Source of the DNA: CBIFWW01 sp966186435
Lineage (GTDB): Bacteria; Pseudomonadota; Gammaproteobacteria; Enterobacterales; Enterobacteriaceae
DNA length: 33,657 nucleotides
Reading direction: 5' to 3'
Assembly: GCA_966186435.1 (NCBI GenBank)
Contig: CBIFWW010000014.1
Location: forward strand, 1-33,657
In this document: positions 24,746 through 33,236 of the stretch, one piece after another
How the letters are laid out: each line of letters begins with the position of its first letter
Position numbering within the stretch: the stretch's first letter is position 1
Notes under the pieces: model-generated
Database searches by the model: none
What the model was told of the DNA's origin: nothing
What the model saw: the letters and a program-made list of their open reading frames with translations, nothing else
Translations under genes and position numbers: made by a program

Positions 24746-25200
24746 TTCGGCTCCCTTTTATTCATTAAGCCTTTCAGGCGCTGCTGCTCATCGGCACTCA
24801 GCGGGGCATTATCCCGGCCAGAACGGCGGCTGCGGCGGAAAATCACCCACGCCCCACCCAACACAAACAAAGCCGGAAGCAGCCATAAAATGATCGTTGA
24901 AGGTGTCACCGGTGGCTCGTAAGTCACAAAGTTGCCATAACGGGCCACCATATAATCAATGATTTGTTGCTTATTCTGGCCCTGCTGTTGGAGTTCATAC
25001 ACCTTCTGGCGCATGTCCGAGGCAATCATGGCATTGGAATCGGCAATACTGTTGTTCTGGCATTTGGGGCAACGTATCTGTTCAGTAAGCTGACGGAACT
25101 GCTGCTCCTGGGCCTCATTCTTAAACTGATAAGTATCTATCGCAGCTAATACATTGAAGGAGAATACCAGCGCCAGTAGGCCGATTAACGCAGATTTCAT
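24742..25200 (-). CDS. ccmH: Cytochrome c maturation protein CcmH
   Basis: The 152-residue protein has a signal peptide (about 1-20), the RCPKCQN motif with redox cysteines Cys44 and Cys47, and one C-terminal membrane segment (STIILWLLPALFVLGGAWVIF). It reduces the CXXCH cysteines of apocytochrome c, with CcmG/DsbE, before haem ligation. It overlaps both dsbE and ccmI by 4 bases. Confidence 0.96.
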   Translation of the reverse strand: MKSALIGLLALVFSFNVLAAIDTYQFKNEAQEQQFRQLTEQIRCPKCQNNSIADSNAMIASDMRQKVYELQQQGQNKQQIIDYMVARYGNFVTYEPPVTPSTIILWLLPALFVLGGAWVIFRRSRRSGRDNAPLSADEQQRLKGLMNKREPK

Positions 25201-25754
25201 TGCGCTGCCTCCTGGTTGTATTTATCCCACAGCGGTTTCAGCTCTTGCAGCCAGACGCGGTCATTGAGATCCCCGGCGTGGCGATAGCGGATAATACCTT
25301 TGCCATCGATTAGGAAGGTTTCAGGTGCGCCATAAACGCCAAGATCCAGCCCCAGCATACCGTTGCCGTCAAACAGACTTAAGGCATAGGGGTTGCCGAG
25401 GTCATTCAGCCAGTTAATTGCCTTCTGGCGGTCATCTTTATAATTCATGCCCACTACCCGCACGCCCTGGGCCGCCAGGGTGTTCAGATATTGGTGCTCT
25501 GCACGGCAGGTGGGGCACCAGGTGGCCCACACATTGAGCAGCAGCGGTTTGCCGTCGATTAATATCGACTGGTCATAGACCTTGCCCGGCTGGTCAAGAG
25601 ATTCCAGTTTGAATACTGGCACCGGCTTACCCACCAGGGCAGATTCTAGCCGGGTTGGGTCATCGCCATCGGCATTGCGCACCAACTGCCAGAGCAATGC
25701 CGCCGCTAGCAGTAAAAAACAGATCAGCGGGATATACAGCAGCTTGCGGTTCAT
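25197..25754 (-). CDS. dsbE: Thiol:disulfide interchange protein DsbE (CcmG)
   Basis: The 185-residue protein has an uncleaved N-terminal membrane anchor (about 5-25) and a periplasmic thioredoxin fold with WATWCPTCRAEH (Cys80, Cys83). It supplies reductant from DsbD for apocytochrome c. The acidic/proline positions typical of CcmG (GVYGAPETFLIDGKG) are present. It overlaps ccmF and ccmH by 4 bases each. Confidence 0.97.
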   Translation of the reverse strand: MNRKLLYIPLICFLLLAAALLWQLVRNADGDDPTRLESALVGKPVPVFKLESLDQPGKVYDQSILIDGKPLLLNVWATWCPTCRAEHQYLNTLAAQGVRVVGMNYKDDRQKAINWLNDLGNPYALSLFDGNGMLGLDLGVYGAPETFLIDGKGIIRYRHAGDLNDRVWLQELKPLWDKYNQEAAQ

Positions 25755-27703
25755 TCTGACTCCTGAAGTTGTTTACGCAGGCGGTAGCGCGGGTCAAGCA
25801 TGCACAAGATCCCGCCCAGTGCCATCAACATACCGCCGTACCAAATCCAACGTACAAACGGTTTGTAGTACAGGCGCACCGCCCAGCTACCGTCGTCCAG
25901 CTCTTCGCCCAGCGCGGCGTACAGATCGCGGGTAAGACCACCGTCGATAGCGGCTTCAGTCATCATCATCCGACTACTGTTATAGAAACGTTTTTCGGCT
26001 TTGAGGATCGCCTCTGGTTTACCGTTGCGGGTCACGCCAATAATCCCTACGCCGCCGGTATAGTTCGGGCCGGTAACATCATAAACGTCGCGGAAGGTGA
26101 ACTTATAGTCATGGATCTCCACGCTGTCACCCGACTTCATGCGCACATCGCGCTCGATGCTGTAGCTCTGGCTAAAGGCAATCCCTACCACGGTCACGGC
26201 CAGGCCCACGTGGCCTAATACCATGCCCCAATGGCTACGGGGCAGTTTGCCCAAACCACGCCAGAAACTGTGGCGATGGGTAGCACGCTCGTGCACTTCC
26301 ATCAGCGCCAGCACAAATACCCAAATCGCCATTAGCAGCCCGACCACGGTCATGGCTTCAATGCGATCCTGGAGCAACCACGGCAGTAGCAGTGACAATG
26401 CAATTGTCACCACCAGAGCTACCAGCAAGCGGTTACGTAGCTTGTGGGCTTCGTCGCGGCGCCAGCGTACCAGTGGCCCAATCCCCAGCATTAATGCGAA
26501 AGGGGCCATCAGAGCGGTGAATAACGTATTAAAGAACGGCTCGCCGATTGAGATACTGCCCAAGCCAAGCTGTTTGTGCACCAGCGGCAGCAATGTACCC
26601 AGCAGCATCACCAACATGGCGGCGACCAGTAACACATTGTTGCCCAGCAGGAAGGATTCGCGGGACCATAATTCGTTGTTCACCCGGGAGCGAACTTTAC
26701 TGCCCTGCACGGCGTAAAGCAGCAGTGAACCGCCGATAACAATCACCAAGAAAGCAAGGATAAACATCCCGCGGGCCGGATCGGAGGCAAAGGAGTGAAC
26801 TGACACCAGCACCCCGGAACGCACCAGGAAGGTCCCCAGCAGGCACAGTGAAAATGCAGTAATTGCCAATAAAACCGTCCATGCCTTGAAGCTGCCGCGT
26901 TTCTCGGTCACCGCCAGGGAGTGCATCAGCGCCGTCCCCACCAGCCACGGCATAAAGGAGGCATTTTCTACCGGGTCCCAGAACCACCAGCCGCCCCAGC
27001 CCAATTCGTAATAGGCCCAGCCAGAGCCAAGCACGATACCAATGGTCAGGAACACCCAGGCAGCCTGTGTCCACGGGCGGGACCAGCGCGCCCACGCAGT
27101 ATCCAGACGCCCGGCCATCAGCGAGGCGATAGCAAAAGCAAAAGCGACCGAGAAGCCCACATAACCCATATACAGCAGCGGCGGGTGGAAGATCAGGCCG
27201 ATATCCTGCAACAGCGGGTTTAAGTCCCGGCCATCAATAGGGAAGTCAGGCAGAGTGCGGGTAAACGGATTGGACGTCAGCAGGATAAACAGCAGGAAGC
27301 CAAAGTTGATCATCCCCATCACCGCCAGTACCCGGGCGACCGAATCCTGCGGCATGCCGCGGCTGAGCAGCGCTACGGCGAAGGTCCAGCCGCTCATCAG
27401 CAGCACCCACAGCAGCAAGGAGCCTTCGTGAGCACCCCAGGTGGCTGCCACCCGATACCATACCGGCAGTTGGCTGTTAGAGTTGTTTGCCACATACATC
27501 ACGGTGAAATCATTCACCACAAAGGCATAAATCAGCACCAGGAAGGAAGCCAGGATGGTGAAAAACAGCGCCCAGCTCAGGGGCCGGGCCAGTGCCATCA
27601 TGCGGCGATCCTGACGGGATGCCCCCCACTGGGGATAGATGCTTAGCAGCAGGGAAATCCCCAGCGCCAGGCACAACAGAAAGTTGCCAATTTCAGGCAT
27701 CAT
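25751..27703 (-). CDS. ccmF: Haem lyase subunit CcmF
   Basis: The 650-residue protein is a large inner-membrane protein of many segments with the haem-handling WWD motif WGGWWFWDPVEN (236-247) and flanking conserved histidines (e.g. His173 and His261). CcmF with CcmH and CcmI attaches haem from holo-CcmE to apocytochrome c. The frame starts with two methionines, and the first overlaps the ccmE stop codon (ATGA). Confidence 0.98.
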   Translation of the reverse strand: MMPEIGNFLLCLALGISLLLSIYPQWGASRQDRRMMALARPLSWALFFTILASFLVLIYAFVVNDFTVMYVANNSNSQLPVWYRVAATWGAHEGSLLLWVLLMSGWTFAVALLSRGMPQDSVARVLAVMGMINFGFLLFILLTSNPFTRTLPDFPIDGRDLNPLLQDIGLIFHPPLLYMGYVGFSVAFAFAIASLMAGRLDTAWARWSRPWTQAAWVFLTIGIVLGSGWAYYELGWGGWWFWDPVENASFMPWLVGTALMHSLAVTEKRGSFKAWTVLLAITAFSLCLLGTFLVRSGVLVSVHSFASDPARGMFILAFLVIVIGGSLLLYAVQGSKVRSRVNNELWSRESFLLGNNVLLVAAMLVMLLGTLLPLVHKQLGLGSISIGEPFFNTLFTALMAPFALMLGIGPLVRWRRDEAHKLRNRLLVALVVTIALSLLLPWLLQDRIEAMTVVGLLMAIWVFVLALMEVHERATHRHSFWRGLGKLPRSHWGMVLGHVGLAVTVVGIAFSQSYSIERDVRMKSGDSVEIHDYKFTFRDVYDVTGPNYTGGVGIIGVTRNGKPEAILKAEKRFYNSSRMMMTEAAIDGGLTRDLYAALGEELDDGSWAVRLYYKPFVRWIWYGGMLMALGGILCMLDPRYRLRKQLQESE

Positions 27704-28176
27704 GACTGGCCACCTTGTGCAGCAGCAGGTCGTTGATGATTCTCATCCATCGCTTCTTTGATTTCCGGCGGGGTGTATTTTTCATCATGCTTCGCCAGGA
27801 CTTCTTTGGCGATGATATGGTCGCTGCTTTCAAGCGTTCCCTGGGCCACTACCCCCTGCCCTTCGCGGAACAAATCCGGCAGGATGCCTTCATAGCTGAC
27901 GCTCACCACGCCACGGGCGTCATACAGCTTGAAGGTGACTTGCAGGGTTTTATTATCGCGCTGGACACTTCCCGGCATCACCATACCGCCAATGCGCAGG
28001 CGCTGGCCCGGCTCAGGTTTTTGCAGGCTTTCACCTTTGCCGTAGATAATCTCTCCGGGAGTGTAGAACAAATCGATATTGGCCCGCAGGGCGTACATTA
28101 CCAGCCCAATTGTCAGGCCCAGGCCCACCATTACAGCAGCGGCCAAATAGAGGCGCGTTTTACGGCGTGTATTCAC
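27700..28176 (-). CDS. ccmE: Periplasmic haem chaperone CcmE
   Basis: The 158-residue protein has an N-terminal membrane anchor (about 8-29) and a periplasmic OB-fold domain. The haem-binding VLAKHDEKY motif carries His130, which forms a covalent bond to the haem vinyl group. It receives haem from the CcmABCD complex and delivers it to CcmF. It overlaps ccmD and ccmF by 4 bases each. Confidence 0.98.
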   Translation of the reverse strand: MNTRRKTRLYLAAAVMVGLGLTIGLVMYALRANIDLFYTPGEIIYGKGESLQKPEPGQRLRIGGMVMPGSVQRDNKTLQVTFKLYDARGVVSVSYEGILPDLFREGQGVVAQGTLESSDHIIAKEVLAKHDEKYTPPEIKEAMDENHQRPAAAQGGQS

Positions 28177-28394
28177 TTCACTTCTCCCTGCATCGTCCCT
28201 GATTGCGATGCCTTCACCCGGCGATCGCGATCTTGTTGGCGGCGGACTTCATTCAGTAAAGCCCGGCGTTGCCAGCGCGTATGGGCAATCAAAAGCAGTA
28301 GAGGCACCAGCGTGAACCCTACTGCTAGCCAGACATAAAAGGCATACCCGCCCATAGCGAGAAAGTCATGGAAACTGGCAAATGCGGCGTTCAT
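28173..28394 (-). CDS. ccmD: Haem exporter protein CcmD
   Basis: This small 73-residue protein has one membrane segment (about 17-40) and a basic cytoplasmic tail (TRWQRRALLNEVRRQQDRDRR). CcmD is needed for release of holo-CcmE from CcmABC. It overlaps ccmC by one base and ccmE by 4. Confidence 0.95.
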   Translation of the reverse strand: MNAAFASFHDFLAMGGYAFYVWLAVGFTLVPLLLLIAHTRWQRRALLNEVRRQQDRDRRVKASQSGTMQGEVK

Positions 28395-29131
28395 CAGCGG
28401 CGCGCTCCTTGTTGAGCTAATTCAGCCACCCACGGACGGCGGCGCTCCTGGATTAAAATCAGGTTACGCAGGCGCATCAGCGTCAGAGTAATAAACAGGA
28501 ATAGGAAGCCAAAAATAGTCCAGCGCAGCGGCATGCGCATAGAAGGATCGATGGATTGCTGCATATTAATAGAGCCTTGATGCAGGGTGTTCCACCACTC
28601 AACAGAGAAGTGGATGATCGGCAGGTTTACTACACCTACCAGCACCAAAATACCGGCGGCACGGCCGGCCAGGCGGCGGTCGTCAAAAGCGTTGTACAGG
28701 GCGATAACACCTACATAGAGAAATAGCAGCACCAGTTCAGAGGTGAGGCGCGCATCCCATATCCACCATGTTCCCCACATCGGCTTACCCCATGCAGACC
28801 CCGTGACCAGAGCTATAAAGGTGAACACCGCACCTACGGGGGCCATGGCTGCAGCGGCGAGATCGGCCATTTTCATCTGCCACACCAGCCCAATAAAGGC
28901 CGAAATCGCCATTGATGCATAAATGCCCATCGACCACATGGCCGCTGGCACATGTAAATACATGATGCGATAGCTTTGCCCTTGCTGATAATCGGCGGGG
29001 GCATAGACAAAGCCCCATATGCATCCGACGACCAACAGCACCGCACTAAGCAGTGAGAGCCAGGGAATAAACCGGCCACATACCCGGTATAACCGCTCGG
29101 GTTTGGCAAACTGATGTAATGCTTTCCACAT
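28394..29131 (-). CDS. ccmC: Haem transporter CcmC
   Basis: The 245-residue protein has six membrane segments and the WWD-type motif WGTWWIWDARLTSE (119-132), flanked by conserved histidines (His60 and one in the IIHFSVEWW region). CcmC binds haem at the periplasmic surface and loads it on CcmE. It is separated from ccmB by 42 bases, the largest gap in the operon. Confidence 0.98.
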   Translation of the reverse strand: MWKALHQFAKPERLYRVCGRFIPWLSLLSAVLLVVGCIWGFVYAPADYQQGQSYRIMYLHVPAAMWSMGIYASMAISAFIGLVWQMKMADLAAAAMAPVGAVFTFIALVTGSAWGKPMWGTWWIWDARLTSELVLLFLYVGVIALYNAFDDRRLAGRAAGILVLVGVVNLPIIHFSVEWWNTLHQGSINMQQSIDPSMRMPLRWTIFGFLFLFITLTLMRLRNLILIQERRRPWVAELAQQGARR

Positions 29132-29173
29132 GTTATACGCTCACAACGCTAAAAAAGGCCCACCGGCCCAAAG

Positions 29174-29833
29174 TTATTGCACACTTACCCTTAATGCCGC
29201 CGCAGTAGCAAACGGACTTAATGTTGCGCTTCCCGCGAGGAAAGCCCCGAGAATAGCCAGATAACCCTCCATCGGTAAACGCATTTGCGCTGCATCCACA
29301 GCCGCCGTCGCAAAAATCAACAGCGGTATAGTCAACGGTAAAATTAATAGGCTTAAAAGCACTCCGCCCCGGCGCAGACCCACGGTTAACCCCACGCCAA
29401 TAGCACCGATGAAACTTAAGGTTGGCGTGCCTAATAAAAGCGTTAATGCCATGGTGCACCACGCAGGGATATCCAGACCCAGCAGCATGGCCACCAGGGG
29501 GGACAGGATTAATAGAGGAAGCCCGGTGACAACCCAGTGAGCGGCTACTTTCGCCAGCACCACCGCCGGTAGTGGCAGCGGCATCAGCATCATTTGTTCA
29601 AGGGAGCCATCGAGATAATCATCCCGGAACAGACGTTCCATCGCCAGTAACGAGGAGAGCAAAGCCGCTACCCAGATAATCCCCGGGGCGATGCGCGCCA
29701 GCATTTGCGGCTCCGGGCCAATGCCCAGCGGGAATAGGGTGATGACCATTAAGAAGAACCACAATGGATTGATAATTTCCGCCCCTTTACGGAAAGCCAG
29801 CCGCAGTTCGCGCTGGAAGATACGCCTAATCAT
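29174..29833 (-). CDS. ccmB: Haem exporter ABC permease CcmB
   Basis: The 219-residue protein has about six membrane segments and conserved LFRDDYLDGSLEQMMLMPLPL in the N-terminal half. It forms the membrane part of the CcmAB transporter, which with CcmC and CcmD drives release of holo-CcmE by ATP hydrolysis. It overlaps ccmA by 4 bases. Confidence 0.97.
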   Translation of the reverse strand: MIRRIFQRELRLAFRKGAEIINPLWFFLMVITLFPLGIGPEPQMLARIAPGIIWVAALLSSLLAMERLFRDDYLDGSLEQMMLMPLPLPAVVLAKVAAHWVVTGLPLLILSPLVAMLLGLDIPAWCTMALTLLLGTPTLSFIGAIGVGLTVGLRRGGVLLSLLILPLTIPLLIFATAAVDAAQMRLPMEGYLAILGAFLAGSATLSPFATAAALRVSVQ

Positions 29834-30450
29834 TGGGCTGCCCCGGTTAACCCCAGGGATAGGGTACGTAAAGGCGTATTCAGTGGTCGAAGGGGTTGAT
29901 GAGTCGTGAGGATCACCGCACCGCCTTGTTGGCTGTGCTGTTCCATTTTTTGGGTAAGTTTCTCGACCCCTGCCACATCAAGGGCAGTAAAGGGTTCATC
30001 CAGGATCCAAAAAGGAGTAGTGGATAACCAAAGCCTGGCTAACCCCGCGCGGCGCTGCTGCCCGGCGGAGAGTTGTGCCACCGGCACATCTTCATAGCCC
30101 ACCAAACCCACGGCTTCCAGGGCCTGCCAGCGCTGGGCCTGATTAGCATGGGCATGATAGAAACGCAGGTTTTCATCGGGGGTCATCACGTTTTTAATAC
30201 CGGATTGGTGGCCCAGCCAAAGGAGATTCTGGTGCCAGGCTTCACGGTTACGCCCAATGAGTTCACCAGCCCAGAACACCTGGCCCTGCTCCGGGCTGAC
30301 CAACCCGGCGAGAATACGCAGTAAAGAGGTTTTTCCCGCGCCATTGTGGCCCGCCACCTGCATGATATCCCCGCGATTTACCTGAAAAGACAGCTGTTGG
30401 AACAGCGCCCTTTCATCACGGACACAGGCTAAATTGCGTGCTTCAAGCAT
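29830..30450 (-). CDS. ccmA: Haem exporter ATP-binding protein CcmA
   Basis: The 206-residue ATPase carries Walker A GHNGAGKT (34-41), ABC signature LSAGQ (127-131), and Walker B ending in LDEP (150-153). It is the nucleotide-binding subunit of CcmAB. As the first gene of the operon it follows a 198-base gap shared with yfdC; TATTAT on the minus strand at 30491-30486 is a possible -10, without a clear -35. I saw no complete FNR or ArcA site, only a TTGATC half-match. Confidence 0.97.
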   Translation of the reverse strand: MLEARNLACVRDERALFQQLSFQVNRGDIMQVAGHNGAGKTSLLRILAGLVSPEQGQVFWAGELIGRNREAWHQNLLWLGHQSGIKNVMTPDENLRFYHAHANQAQRWQALEAVGLVGYEDVPVAQLSAGQQRRAGLARLWLSTTPFWILDEPFTALDVAGVEKLTQKMEQHSQQGGAVILTTHQPLRPLNTPLRTLSLGLTGAAQ

Positions 30451-30648
30451 CGGGGTGAAACTCCATATTCCACAAGAGGGGGGATAATAGCATAGGCCTG
30501 ATGCCGCGCCGATATATGAGCCGGGTCAATTACTAACCACAAAGAGGTAATCTACCGCTTTGGATCAAAAATCGGCCTTTTACCCGCATCGTTTAAAATC
30601 CGCTAACCTTATTCAAACATTAGGTAACGGACACCACGGAGCACCAAC

Positions 30649-31563
30649 ATGCAGCCATCTTCCTCAACTCAAGAACAAGGCCCCACTGCCAGCCAACCTG
30701 AAGATGATGATAAGGAAATAGCACAACAGGAGAAAAAACTGCCCTCCCGGGCGATGGCCACCCATGAGCATATCCGCAAGGAAGGGGAGAAAGAACTGGA
30801 GCGGGATGCTATGGCCCTGTTGTGGTCAGCCATTGCCGCCGGGCTTTCCATGGGTGCCTCGCTGCTGGCGAAAGGAATTTTTCATGTCCATCTTGAGGGC
30901 ATTCCAGGCGGTTTTTTGTTCGAGTGCCTCGGCTATACCTTCGGCTTTATTATCGTGATCATGGCGCGCCAACAGCTGTTCACCGAAAACACCGTAACGG
31001 CGGTACTTCCCATTATGCATAATCCGACTTCGGGCAATTTCGGATTATTACTCAGGCTATGGGGAATTGTGCTAGGGGGGAACATTATCGGCACTGCCCT
31101 GGCGGCCCTGGCTTTTGAATTTATGCCGATTTTTGATGAGCCAACCCGTGATGCCCTAGTGACCATTGGCCTGAAGGTGATGGAGAACTCGCCGCTGGAG
31201 ATGTTCGCTAATGCTATTATTTCTGGTTGGCTAATTGCCACGATGGTGTGGATGATCCCTGCCGCCGGTTCCGCCAAAATCTTTGTGATTATCTTGATGA
31301 CCTGGCTTATCGCCCTTGGCGACACCACCCATATTGTGGTGGGCAGCGTGGAGATTCTCTACCTGATCTTCAACGGCAGTATTGAATGGCATGAATTCTT
31401 CTGGCCTTTCGCCCTCCCCACCCTGGCAGGCAATATCGTCGGCGGCACCTTTATCTTTGCCCTGATAAGCCACGCCCAAATCCGCAACGATATGGCGGAA
31501 GCCAAGCGCGAGGAGCAGCGCAAGCGTAAGGTGGAAGATGACGAGCAAAAAGCAACGGAGTGA
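30649..31563 (+). CDS. yfdC: FNT family inner membrane protein YfdC
   Basis: The 304-residue protein matches YfdC of E. coli (310). A long acidic, hydrophilic N-terminus (about 60 residues) and a charged C-terminus frame six membrane segments of the formate/nitrite transporter family (NAIISGWLIATMVWM, SVEILYLIFNGS, ALPTLAGNIVGGTFIFALISHAQ). Its substrate is not established. GGAG is upstream of the ATG, and TAAAAT at 30594-30599 may be a -10. It precedes tRNA-Arg, as in E. coli. Confidence 0.94.
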   Translation: MQPSSSTQEQGPTASQPEDDDKEIAQQEKKLPSRAMATHEHIRKEGEKELERDAMALLWSAIAAGLSMGASLLAKGIFHVHLEGIPGGFLFECLGYTFGFIIVIMARQQLFTENTVTAVLPIMHNPTSGNFGLLLRLWGIVLGGNIIGTALAALAFEFMPIFDEPTRDALVTIGLKVMENSPLEMFANAIISGWLIATMVWMIPAAGSAKIFVIILMTWLIALGDTTHIVVGSVEILYLIFNGSIEWHEFFWPFALPTLAGNIVGGTFIFALISHAQIRNDMAEAKREEQRKRKVEDDEQKATE

Positions 31564-31624
31564 TGGCAGAAGGTAACTAAACGGGGGGAAATGGTTGGAT
31601 AACAACCAAACAAGCGGCTAAGCC

Positions 31625-31653
31625 CTTACAGGGCAGGGAAAAAAAGGTATACT
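31625..31653 (+). promoter_or_regulatory. Predicted tRNA-Arg promoter
   Basis: CTTACA (31625-31630) and TATACT (31648-31653) are spaced by 17 bases. A GC-rich stretch follows before the start, as is common for stringently controlled stable RNA promoters. Confidence 0.6.
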
Positions 31654-31663
31654 AGAGCCGCTT

Positions 31664-31738
31664 GTCCCCTTAGTTAAATGGATATAACAAGCCCCTCCTA
31701 AGGGCTAGTTGCAGGTTCGATTCCTGCAGGGGACGCCA
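31664..31738 (+). tRNA. argW: tRNA-Arg (CCT anticodon)
   Basis: A full cloverleaf is present: acceptor stem GTCCCCT/AGGGGAC, anticodon stem AGCCC/GGGCT with loop CTCCTAA (anticodon CCT at 31697-31699), T-loop GGTTCGATTCC, and encoded CCA at 31736-31738. It is close to argW of E. coli and in the same place after yfdC. In E. coli argW is the attachment site of a prophage element, so the right flank is a likely integration hotspot. Confidence 0.97.
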
Positions 31739-31760
31739 TTTCCTTCTTTCATCCCCTGCA
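31725..31760. repeat. Inverted repeat across the tRNA-Arg 3' end
   Basis: TGCAGGGGA (31725-31733, T-stem and acceptor 3' strand) is perfectly complementary to TCCCCTGCA (31752-31760) downstream of the tRNA. The intervening loop has 18 bases. A short direct repeat, TTTCATCC, lies at 31747-31754 and 31761-31768. Confidence 0.7.
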
Positions 31761-31777
31761 TTTCATCCAACTATTAT

Positions 31778-33043
31778 CTATTCCCCAACCCCCAACGCTT
31801 TTTTACCTATCTCATTTAAATCCACTGTGACAAAACGATCTTTCCAGCCCACTTCATAGTTCTCCCGAGGGAAGTCCCCTGGCGAGTTACCGGCCTCCAG
31901 GGCGTGATACACCTCTTGGGCATAGGCGCGGTTTTTGTTACACAGTGGGGCGGCGGGAATATACATTACATTGCCCCAACCATGTTGATCGGTCACCGGG
32001 GCAACGGCATGGATCACATCGCAATGCCACCACACCGAATCCCCGGCCTGGATATCGGGAATGCTACATAACCCCTGAACCAGATGTGGGTGCCATTCTT
32101 CGGACACTGGCAGCACCCGCCCTGGGGCAACGCCGCACAGTTCGTCTTCCGGCACATCATCCAATAGCGGGCGCAATAGCACGTAGGCCATCGCTACTGG
32201 CACCGGCACCACATGGAGCACGCCCTGGCCCTGGGCCATGTCAGAGAGCGCCGTCCAGCCCTGGAAGGTACGAAACGCAGAACATTTAGTGGTGTTGTCC
32301 ACATCATATTCCGTTACGTCCGGGCGATGGGCGGCATCCCACGGGTCATACTGATCGAAGCGGTTGGCAAAAATATGGCGGAACACCTGCTGATAAGCCG
32401 GGAGTAGCCAGCGCTCCAAGGCCCCGGAATCGGTGTGCGCCCCCAGCCCTTTGGAGGTGGTACCCGGCGGGCGGCGGCGGATACGGTCTGGGTAAATAAT
32501 GCTGATATCAGGATCGAACCAGTTACCCTCCGGATGTTGGAATTTCCACAGCCGATTAAGGAAGGATTGCACCTGGTTCATGGATTGGCTCTGGCGCGCT
32601 TCCATTTGCGCTTTAGACCAGTAAATCGGGAAGATTTCCGGGCGCGAGGCATCAAGAGAGCCAAAGAAATTATCCCCTGGCCCGCGATAGAGGTCGTCAA
32701 AATTATTAGTGTCGAGGTAGTCGAGCATGGATCTATCCATTGCCAGCGCCTGGTCACGGGGGAAGGTTTGGCGCACCACCAGGCATCCCCGGCGTTTAAT
32801 CCGGGCAATCTCCTGGGCACTGACCTGGCCGCTGGCCAACTGCTGGAGGGTAACTTCCGGCCAGGCGCTGCCGGTCTGTTTTTCCTCCTTCCGGGCGGCG
32901 GCGATTTCAGCTTCGATTTTGGCGCAAACTTGGCGGAATAGTCCTTCAACATCGCCAATTTGTGCCCGTAGGGCGCGCTTCATAGTAATAATACTTTGCT
33001 TAACATCAGTGGGTAAGGTGGTAGCGGTGAAGGACGTATTCAT
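31778..33043 (-). CDS. ybiU: DUF1479 (YbiU-type) putative Fe(II)/2-oxoglutarate-like oxygenase
   Basis: The 421-residue protein equals YbiU of E. coli in length and shares long blocks (RIRRRPPGTTSKGLGAHTD, LLRPLLDDVPEDELCGVAPG). A facial-triad-like set of metal ligands is visible: His203-Thr-Asp205 in GAHTDSG, and a distal histidine in WWHCDVIHAVAP (His345, or His340). This suggests a non-haem iron oxygenase; the substrate is unknown. In E. coli ybiU lies elsewhere, so its place next to argW is unusual relative to that genome. It has a predicted CRP-dependent promoter and is transcribed towards the tRNA. Confidence 0.9.
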   Translation of the reverse strand: MNTSFTATTLPTDVKQSIITMKRALRAQIGDVEGLFRQVCAKIEAEIAAARKEEKQTGSAWPEVTLQQLASGQVSAQEIARIKRRGCLVVRQTFPRDQALAMDRSMLDYLDTNNFDDLYRGPGDNFFGSLDASRPEIFPIYWSKAQMEARQSQSMNQVQSFLNRLWKFQHPEGNWFDPDISIIYPDRIRRRPPGTTSKGLGAHTDSGALERWLLPAYQQVFRHIFANRFDQYDPWDAAHRPDVTEYDVDNTTKCSAFRTFQGWTALSDMAQGQGVLHVVPVPVAMAYVLLRPLLDDVPEDELCGVAPGRVLPVSEEWHPHLVQGLCSIPDIQAGDSVWWHCDVIHAVAPVTDQHGWGNVMYIPAAPLCNKNRAYAQEVYHALEAGNSPGDFPRENYEVGWKDRFVTVDLNEIGKKALGVGE

Positions 33044-33120
33044 CTAACTCTCCCGTGAAAACGGCATTTTAACAATTCAAACGAATCATTATTAACTTTC
33101 ATTCAAAAGTAATTAACCAA

Positions 33121-33163
33121 AATCTAACAGTTCACCCAACGTTACAATGTGATCTTGGTCACA
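33121..33163 (-). promoter_or_regulatory. Class II CRP promoter of ybiU
   Basis: A perfect CRP core TGTGA-N6-TCACA (33148-33163) is followed on the minus strand by an extended -10, TG-T-TAGATT (hexamer at 33126-33121). Start near 33114 places the CRP centre at -41.5, overlapping the -35, as in class II activation. No good -35 is present, in keeping with activator dependence. Confidence 0.7.
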
Positions 33164-33236
33164 AATACTTGTTCATTGCCGCCGAATAACCCAGCAACTC
33201 GCAGCCCTAAGCTCAAAAGTGACATTAATCTGTAGG

